From an uncultured Oxalobacter sp. (GTDB taxonomy: Bacteria; Pseudomonadota; Gammaproteobacteria; Burkholderiales; Burkholderiaceae_D), in contig CAKQQG010000004.1 in assembly GCA_934270705.1 (NCBI GenBank), positions 1 through 64,000 of the forward strand: 64,000 bases of DNA. The letters run 5' to 3'. The number at the start of each line of letters is the position of its first letter. Position 1 is the first letter of the stretch. A model generated the notes under the pieces. That model saw only the letters and a program-made list of their open reading frames with translations. It searched no databases and was not told where the DNA came from. Of this stretch, positions 58,769-64,000 are shown piece after piece. The position numbers and the translations under genes were made by a program.

Positions 58769-60766
58769 TCATTTTCCCAACACGGCTTCAACCCTGGAAA
58801 CCACATTGTCCACCGTAAAGCCGAAATGTTCGAACAGCTTGCCGGCCGGAGCGGATTCACCGAAACTGGTCATGCCGACGACATCACCGTCAAGACCGAC
58901 ATACTTGCGCCAGTAATCCGATGCCGCTGCCTCGATTGCGACACGCGGCAATCCTGAAGGCAAGACACTGTCACGATAAGCGGCATCCTGTTTGTCGAAC
59001 ACATCGGTCGATGGCATGGAAACTACGCGAACGGCGATATTTTTCCGTGCCAGCGCTTCCGCCGCCTGCATGGCCAGCTGGACTTCCGAGCCAGTCGCAA
59101 TCAGAACGGCCTGTGCATCGGTCGCATCTTTCAGGACATAAGCGCCTTTGGCGATGCTGGCGATCTGTTCCTGCGTTCTTTCGAAATACGGCAGGTTCTG
59201 GCGGGACAACACCAGCACACTCGGAATCTTGCGGTTCCTGACGGCCTGCCCCCCGGCCACAGCGGTTTCCACCGTATCGCAAGGCCGCCAGTTTTCCAGC
59301 CCCGGAATCAGTCGCATGCTGGCGATCTGTTCGACAGGCTGATGCGTCGGTCCGTCCTCGCCGACACCGATGGAATCATGGGTGAATACGTAAATCGTCC
59401 CGATCTGCATAAGTGCCGACATTCTGATCGCATTGCGGCAATAGTCCGAGAACGTCAAAAACGTTCCGCCGAAAGGAATGAAACCGCCATGCAACACGAT
59501 ACCGTTCATGATCGCGGCCATGCCGAACTCGCGTACACCATAGCTGATGTAATTGCCAGCATTGCCGTCACGGACCGTCACACATCCCTTCCAGTTCGTC
59601 AGGTTCGAACCGGTCAGATCGGCGGAACCACCCAGAAATTCCGGCAAACTCGGAGCCAGTGCCTCGATAGCGTTCTGGCTGGCCTTGCGAGTGGCAATCG
59701 TTTCCTTGCGTGCGACACAATCGGCGACATAGCGATCGACGACCTCATCGAAACCGGCGGGCAGTTCACCGGCGATACGGCGCGAGAACTCACCGGCTTC
59801 CTGCGGATACTGCGCGCGGTAACGCGCGAACAAATCATTCCATGCCGCTTCCGCTTCACTGCCTTTCTTGCGTGCATCCCATGCCGCATACACATCTTCC
59901 GGAATGACGAAAGGCGGATATTCCCAGCCGATTGCCTTGCGCGTCGCCGCGATTTCATCTTCACCCAGTGGAGCACCATGCGCCTTGTTCAGACCGGCCT
60001 TGTGCGGTGAGCCCTTGCCGATCACCGTCTTGCAACAAATCAGCGTCGGCTTGTCGGACTGTTTGGCCGCCGTAATCGCCGCATCGACAGCCGCCACATC
60101 ATGACCGTCCACGCTGCGGATGACATTCCAGCCATAAGCCTCGAACCGTCCCGGCGTATCGTCCGTGAACCAGCCACTGACATTCCCGTCAATCGAAATG
60201 CCGTTGTCGTCATACAGCGCGATCAGCTTGTTCAGCTTCCAGGTACCGGCCAGTGAACAGGATTCATGGGAAATCCCTTCCATCATGCAACCATCGCCGA
60301 GAAAGACATACGTATAGTGATCGACGATATCGAAACCCGGCTTGTTGAATTCGGCAGCCAGCAGTTTTTCAGCCAGCGCCATACCGACCGCATTGGAAAT
60401 CCCCTGTCCCAAAGGACCTGTCGTCGTATCGACACCGGGCGTGACATGCACTTCCGGATGACCCGGCGTTCTGGAATGGAACTGGCGGAACTGGCGGATA
60501 TCATCCATGGAAAGATCGTAACCTGTCAGATGCAACAATGCGTACTGCAACATCGAACCATGTCCGTTGGACAAAACGAAGCGGTCACGATTGAACCAGC
60601 CAGGATCGGCCGGATTATGCCGGTAATGCCCTGCCCACAGCGCAACAGCAATTTCTGCCATGCCCATCGGCATGCCCGGATGTCCGGAATTGGCTTTCTG
60701 GACTGCATCCATCGCCAGCGCGCGGATCGCGTTGGCCATTTTCGTAACAGGTAAAGAGGTGTTCAT
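58769..60766 (-). CDS. tkt: Transketolase
   Basis: A 665-residue thiamine-diphosphate enzyme of the pentose phosphate pathway. [42 protein letters not shown], the ThDP motif [18 protein letters not shown] and the C-half [19 protein letters not shown] are complete. ATG 60766 is preferred; an ATG at 60784 would add six residues. gapA follows after 72 bases. The upstream spacer contains an inverted repeat that may be an operator. Confidence 0.97.
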   Translation of the reverse strand: MNTSLPVTKMANAIRALAMDAVQKANSGHPGMPMGMAEIAVALWAGHYRHNPADPGWFNRDRFVLSNGHGSMLQYALLHLTGYDLSMDDIRQFRQFHSRTPGHPEVHVTPGVDTTTGPLGQGISNAVGMALAEKLLAAEFNKPGFDIVDHYTYVFLGDGCMMEGISHESCSLAGTWKLNKLIALYDDNGISIDGNVSGWFTDDTPGRFEAYGWNVIRSVDGHDVAAVDAAITAAKQSDKPTLICCKTVIGKGSPHKAGLNKAHGAPLGEDEIAATRKAIGWEYPPFVIPEDVYAAWDARKKGSEAEAAWNDLFARYRAQYPQEAGEFSRRIAGELPAGFDEVVDRYVADCVARKETIATRKASQNAIEALAPSLPEFLGGSADLTGSNLTNWKGCVTVRDGNAGNYISYGVREFGMAAIMNGIVLHGGFIPFGGTFLTFSDYCRNAIRMSALMQIGTIYVFTHDSIGVGEDGPTHQPVEQIASMRLIPGLENWRPCDTVETAVAGGQAVRNRKIPSVLVLSRQNLPYFERTQEQIASIAKGAYVLKDATDAQAVLIATGSEVQLAMQAAEALARKNIAVRVVSMPSTDVFDKQDAAYRDSVLPSGLPRVAIEAAASDYWRKYVGLDGDVVGMTSFGESAPAGKLFEHFGFTVDNVVSRVEAVLGK

Positions 60767-60793
60767 GGTCGCCCAAATCATCAAAATGTCAAA

Positions 60794-60818
60794 GGCATAA
60801 CGAAAAGACTGTTATGCC
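60794..60818. promoter_or_regulatory. Perfect inverted repeat in the tkt-rsmE spacer
   Basis: GGCATAAC-N9-GTTATGCC, eight-base arms, 28 bases from the tkt start and 70 from rsmE. It is too far from any gene end to be a terminator and has no T-run. It could be an operator for the tkt-gapA unit. Confidence 0.45.
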
Positions 60819-60887
60819 AACCAGCTTTTACCTGTATTCTATCAGAGAGTGTTATCCAGATTACAATTGCATCGGTACCCGTTTGAT

Positions 60888-61622
60888 ATGACCCGTCTTT
60901 TCTGCGACTTCCCGCTGGCGATCGGCGAGAACATTGAACTGTCCGAAGATGCCGCACGGCACATCATGGTATTGCGCCTGACCACGGACGACGAGCTGAC
61001 CCTGTTCAACGGTCAGGGCGGCGAATACCATGCCCGAATCACCCGTATCGACCGCAAGCAAGTCATGGCGGAAGTCGTCTCCCATTCCCCGCGCGAAGCC
61101 GAACTCCCCTACCGCATCACACTGGCGCAAGGCATACCGGAAGCAGGCAAAATGGACTGGATCATCGAAAAAGCCGTCGAACTCGGCACAAGCGACATCA
61201 TCCCGCTGGCTGCACAACGTTCGGTCGTCCGGCTGGACGGCGAGCGCGCCGAAAAAAGACTGTCACGCTGGAAAGCCATCGTCATTTCCGCCGCACAGCA
61301 ATGCGGACGGAACCGCCTGCTCCATATCGCCCCACCGATCGGCACCGGAGAATACCTGCGTCAAACGACACCTTCTCCACGTATCCTGTTCAGCCCGCGC
61401 GCGACCGCAACGCTCTCGGAATGGGCTCGCCGCCAAAAACCGCAAGACATCACGCTGATGATCGGACCGGAAGGCGGATTCTCACCGGAAGAAGAAACCC
61501 TGGCTGAACAGCAAGGCGTCACCTTCCTGTCGATGGGACCGCGCATCCTGCGTACCGAAACCGCCGGACTGGCCGCAGTGGCCGCCATCAATGCACTGTG
61601 GGAAACGCGACAGGCACCATGA
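60888..61622 (+). CDS. rsmE: 16S rRNA m3U1498 methyltransferase
   Basis: A 244-residue SPOUT methyltransferase acting on the 30S subunit. The PUA-like N-terminus is MTRLFCDFPLAIGENIELSEDAARHIMVLRL; the knot region has ITLMIGPEGGFSPEEE and MGPRILRTETAGLAAVAAIN. ATG 60888 aligns with the family; an open frame continues upstream to 60849. It is convergent with prfC, with 30 bases between the stops and no clear terminator. Confidence 0.96.
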   Translation: MTRLFCDFPLAIGENIELSEDAARHIMVLRLTTDDELTLFNGQGGEYHARITRIDRKQVMAEVVSHSPREAELPYRITLAQGIPEAGKMDWIIEKAVELGTSDIIPLAAQRSVVRLDGERAEKRLSRWKAIVISAAQQCGRNRLLHIAPPIGTGEYLRQTTPSPRILFSPRATATLSEWARRQKPQDITLMIGPEGGFSPEEETLAEQQGVTFLSMGPRILRTETAGLAAVAAINALWETRQAP

Positions 61623-61652
61623 CACCCACCGCCCCGCAACGTGTAAATACCA

Positions 61653-63338
61653 CTAGCCTGTCAGCGATACCGAATGCTCGCGCGTGGCATGGAACGTCAG
61701 TTTCGGCCACCGTTCTTCCGTCAGACGCAAATTGACCGGCGAAGTCGCCAGATACGTCAGATTGCCCGCCGCATCATAGGCGACATTGTGCGCCAGCGAC
61801 TTTTCAAAGTCCGAAAGCATCTTCTTGTCATCGCCCGAGACCCAGCGCGCACTGCTGATGCTGGTTCCCTCGAAAACGGCGTCGACGCCGTACTCGTTCA
61901 TCAAACGACTGGCGACAACCTCGAACTGCAAGACACCGACCGCCCCCAGAATCAGCTCGCTGCCCAGAACCGGCTTGAAAACCTGCACCGCCCCTTCCTC
62001 ACCCAGCTGTTGCAAGCCCTTGTGCAACTGCTTGACCTTGAGCGGGTTGCGAATACGGACACTGCGGAAAATTTCCGGCGCGAAATAGGGAATCCCCGTA
62101 AACTGCAACATTTCCCCTTCCGAGAAACTGTCGCCGATCTGCATGTTGCCGTGATTGGGCAAACCGATAATATCCCCTGCATAGGCTTCTTCAACCTGCT
62201 CGCGCGACGACGCCATGAACGTCACCACGCTGGAAACCTTGATCTCGCGGTTGAGCCGCAAATGCTTCAGACGCATACCGCGTTCGAACCGTCCCGAACA
62301 GACACGCAAAAAAGCGATACGGTCACGGTGCGCCGGGTCCATATTCGCCTGAATCTTGAACACGAAACCGGAAAAGGCCGTTTCCGTCGGCTGGACATCC
62401 CGCACGGTAGCATGACGTCCCAAAGGCGGCTGCGCCCAGTCCAGCAGTGCATTCAGGACTTCACGGACACCGAAATTGTTGATCGCCGAACCGAAAAAGA
62501 CCGGCGTGAGCGTACCCGCCAGAAATTCTTCCAGCACAAACGGATTGGAAGCCCCCTTGACCAGTTCGACTTCCATTTTCAGCTGTTCCATTTCCATCGG
62601 GAACATTTCCGTCAGCCGTGGATTGTCGATCCCCTTGACGACCTCGAAAACCTGATCCGCCTTTTCATTGCCCGGCGCGAACAACATGACCTCGTCATTG
62701 ATGAGGTGATAGACCCCGCGGAAATTCTTGCCCATCCCGATCGGCCAGGTAATCGGCGCGCAACGGATTTTCAGCACCGTTTCCACTTCGTCGAGCAATT
62801 CCAGCGAATCCCGCGTTTCGCGGTCGAGCTTGTTCATGAACGTGATGATCGGCGTATTGCGCATGCGGCACACATCCAGCAACTTGATCGTCTGCGCTTC
62901 CACCCCGCGCGCCGCATCGATCACCATCAACGCGGTATCGACAGCCGTCAACACCCGGTAAGTATCTTCCGAAAAATCCTGGTGACCCGGCGTATCCAGC
63001 AAATTGATGACATGGTCCCGATACTCGAACTGCATGACGGAACTGGCCACCGAAATCCCGCGCTGCTTTTCGATTTCCATCCAGTCGGAAGTGGCATGCC
63101 GCGCACTCTTGCGCGCCTTCACCGTCCCGGCCAGCTGAATGGCACCGGAAAACAGCAACAGCTTTTCCGTCAGCGTCGTCTTGCCCGCGTCAGGGTGGGA
63201 AATGATCCCGAACGTACGCCGCCGCGCGACCTCGCGCGCGATCTTTTTCGCCAGATTGTCTCTGGACTCTGCAACCGACTCCCCAACTGCGACCGTACCT
63301 TCCGGAGCGGAATCAACACTCATGGCAACATCTTTCAT
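61653..63338 (-). CDS. prfC: Peptide chain release factor 3
   Basis: A 561-residue GTPase that removes RF1/RF2 after termination. G1 is HPDAGKTT (48-55); G3 LDTPGHQDF and G4 NKLD are intact. [31 protein letters not shown] is the switch I block typical of RF3 rather than EF-G. It carries about 20 extra N-terminal residues; a second Met at 63323 is possible. Divergent from ssrA. Confidence 0.96.
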   Translation of the reverse strand: MKDVAMSVDSAPEGTVAVGESVAESRDNLAKKIAREVARRRTFGIISHPDAGKTTLTEKLLLFSGAIQLAGTVKARKSARHATSDWMEIEKQRGISVASSVMQFEYRDHVINLLDTPGHQDFSEDTYRVLTAVDTALMVIDAARGVEAQTIKLLDVCRMRNTPIITFMNKLDRETRDSLELLDEVETVLKIRCAPITWPIGMGKNFRGVYHLINDEVMLFAPGNEKADQVFEVVKGIDNPRLTEMFPMEMEQLKMEVELVKGASNPFVLEEFLAGTLTPVFFGSAINNFGVREVLNALLDWAQPPLGRHATVRDVQPTETAFSGFVFKIQANMDPAHRDRIAFLRVCSGRFERGMRLKHLRLNREIKVSSVVTFMASSREQVEEAYAGDIIGLPNHGNMQIGDSFSEGEMLQFTGIPYFAPEIFRSVRIRNPLKVKQLHKGLQQLGEEGAVQVFKPVLGSELILGAVGVLQFEVVASRLMNEYGVDAVFEGTSISSARWVSGDDKKMLSDFEKSLAHNVAYDAAGNLTYLATSPVNLRLTEERWPKLTFHATREHSVSLTG

Positions 63339-63418
63339 TCAATCAGCAAACACACAAACGGCACCGGCACCCCCTTGCGGAAAGACAAGCCCCGCTGGAT
63401 GCAATGCCAGATAAAATG

Positions 63419-63424
63419 TATAAT
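63419..63424 (+). promoter_or_regulatory. Putative -10 of ssrA
   Basis: TATAAT about 55 bases before the mature tmRNA 5' end, allowing for a leader trimmed during maturation. The -35 region is not clear. Confidence 0.45.
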
Positions 63425-63478
63425 TATAAATTGCTTCAATACTTTTCTGTTCACGAAAAGCCAACGCACCACACAAAC

Positions 63479-63837
63479 GGGGGCGACTTGGATTCGACAG
63501 GGGTTGCAAAGCAGAACAGGGCATATCGAGGACTGGAGCCCTCGTAAATCCATCCAGAAAAAAGTAAACGCTAACGATAAAAGTTACGCATTAGCCGCTT
63601 AATACCGGCTATCCCTGCACTGTTTCTTTCCTGGGGCAGGCCGCAAGGCACGCAGGGTCATCGACAGGAAATCGCCTTGTGTTTCGTTACCGGATACAAG
63701 GTTAAATCTCTGGTGACTCGTCTGTCGGCAGCGTGCATGTCCGCGTCCGGCAGATCAAATCAAATGGCAATGCTAAATATGTAGAACTGTCTGTAGAGGA
63801 CTTCTGGACGCGGGTTCGAAACCCGCCGCCTCCACCA
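63479..63837 (+). ncRNA. ssrA: tmRNA (trans-translation)
   Basis: A 359-nt RNA that rescues stalled ribosomes. The 5' end GGGGGCGACTTGGATTCGACAGGGG and the 3' end GGTTCGAAACCCGCCGCCTCCACCA form the tRNA-like domain (GGGGGC pairs with GCCTCC). The resume frame starts at GCT 63570 and encodes ANDKSYALAA, then TAA at 63600-63602. Pseudoknot sequences fill the rest. The ALAA end is the standard ClpXP/ClpAP degradation signal. Confidence 0.97.
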
Positions 63838-63933
63838 TACATCTTTTCCGTCAAGTCTGTCGCCATATCCTGCACGACATCTTGCGATTCCATTCAACCG
63901 CCCAAACGGCATATCCGACATCTGATACACCAT

Positions 63934-63965
63934 AAAAAACCGAAGCCCTCTTGCGAGGGCTTCGG
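63934..63965 (-). terminator. Terminator for a minus-strand gene beyond the window
   Basis: CCGAAGCCCTC-TTGC-GAGGGCTTCGG, followed on the minus strand by TTTTTT. The 35 bases after it to the window end probably belong to the end of a leftward gene or its trailer. I see no gene in 63838-63933. Confidence 0.8.
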
Positions 63966-64000
63966 CCAACAGGCGGAATGGGGGACCAATCCCATTCAAC

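Noticed and set aside
61674..63602. Open frame of 642 codons on the plus strand, running into ssrA
   Set aside because: It is antisense to prfC and its end overlaps the tmRNA tag sequence; codon use is that of a shadow frame.

Overview
The window reads as a continuous stretch of betaproteobacterial chromosome, most likely from the Burkholderiales and in gene content and order closest to Oxalobacteraceae (an Oxalobacter-like genome is my best guess, not proven). Pointers are the fur / bamE-dapB-leuS-lptE-holA-proA run, the lolB-ispE-tRNA(Gln)-prs-rplY-pth run, ptsN-hprK-rapZ, tkt-gapA, and a six-residue HslV propeptide. Base composition looks moderate (about half GC) and even. I see no transposase, integrase, phage gene, toxin-antitoxin pair, CRISPR array or defence locus.

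Layout. 1-1.8 kb: 3' part of feoB with a small Cys-rich membrane protein. 1.9-4.1 kb: groES-groEL under a sigma-32-type promoter plus a CIRCE operator. 4.1-6.5 kb: a marR regulator divergent from a ClC chloride/proton exchanger, then fur. 6.6-14.7 kb: a very long BamE, dapB, leuS, lptE, holA, proA. 14.7-18.9 kb: an RNA methyltransferase followed by a fused pabA-pabB and pabC (p-aminobenzoate for folate). 18.8-22.8 kb: pmbA, yjgA, mog, an esterase and yaeQ. 22.9-30.6 kb: a peptide-type ABC importer (binding protein, two permeases, fused ATPase) with a secreted M3 metallopeptidase inside the operon. 30.8-39.5 kb: a periplasmic parvulin, nudB, aspS, fmdB, a sodium:solute symporter, ubiB, a Tim44-like protein and ubiE. 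39.5-45.5 kb: HIT and YqaA proteins, ilvA, queF, ptsN, hprK, rapZ. 45.5-52.7 kb: mutY, lolB, ispE, then the duplicated tRNA(Gln)-prs unit around rplY, pth, a DUF2288 protein and slyX. 52.7-64 kb: a Rep/UvrD helicase, hslVU, a nitroreductase, gapA and tkt, rsmE, prfC and ssrA (tmRNA).

Functional themes. Envelope biogenesis is represented by bamE, lptE, lolB and the parvulin. Proteostasis is represented by groESL and hslVU, both with sigma-32-like promoters, and by tmRNA. Folate synthesis is represented by pabAB, pabC and nudB, and ubiquinone synthesis by ubiB and ubiE.

The most unusual structure is the tRNA(Gln)-prs duplication. One tRNA reads UUG and the other CUG, with a compensatory base-pair change in the anticodon stem. 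The two prs genes share 641 identical consecutive bases and then diverge abruptly. Other points of interest are a roughly 520-residue BamE with a tandem 37-residue repeat, and perfect inverted repeats in several divergent promoter regions that could be undescribed operators. No gene-free stretch exceeds 300 bases. I did not find a clearly new multi-gene system.
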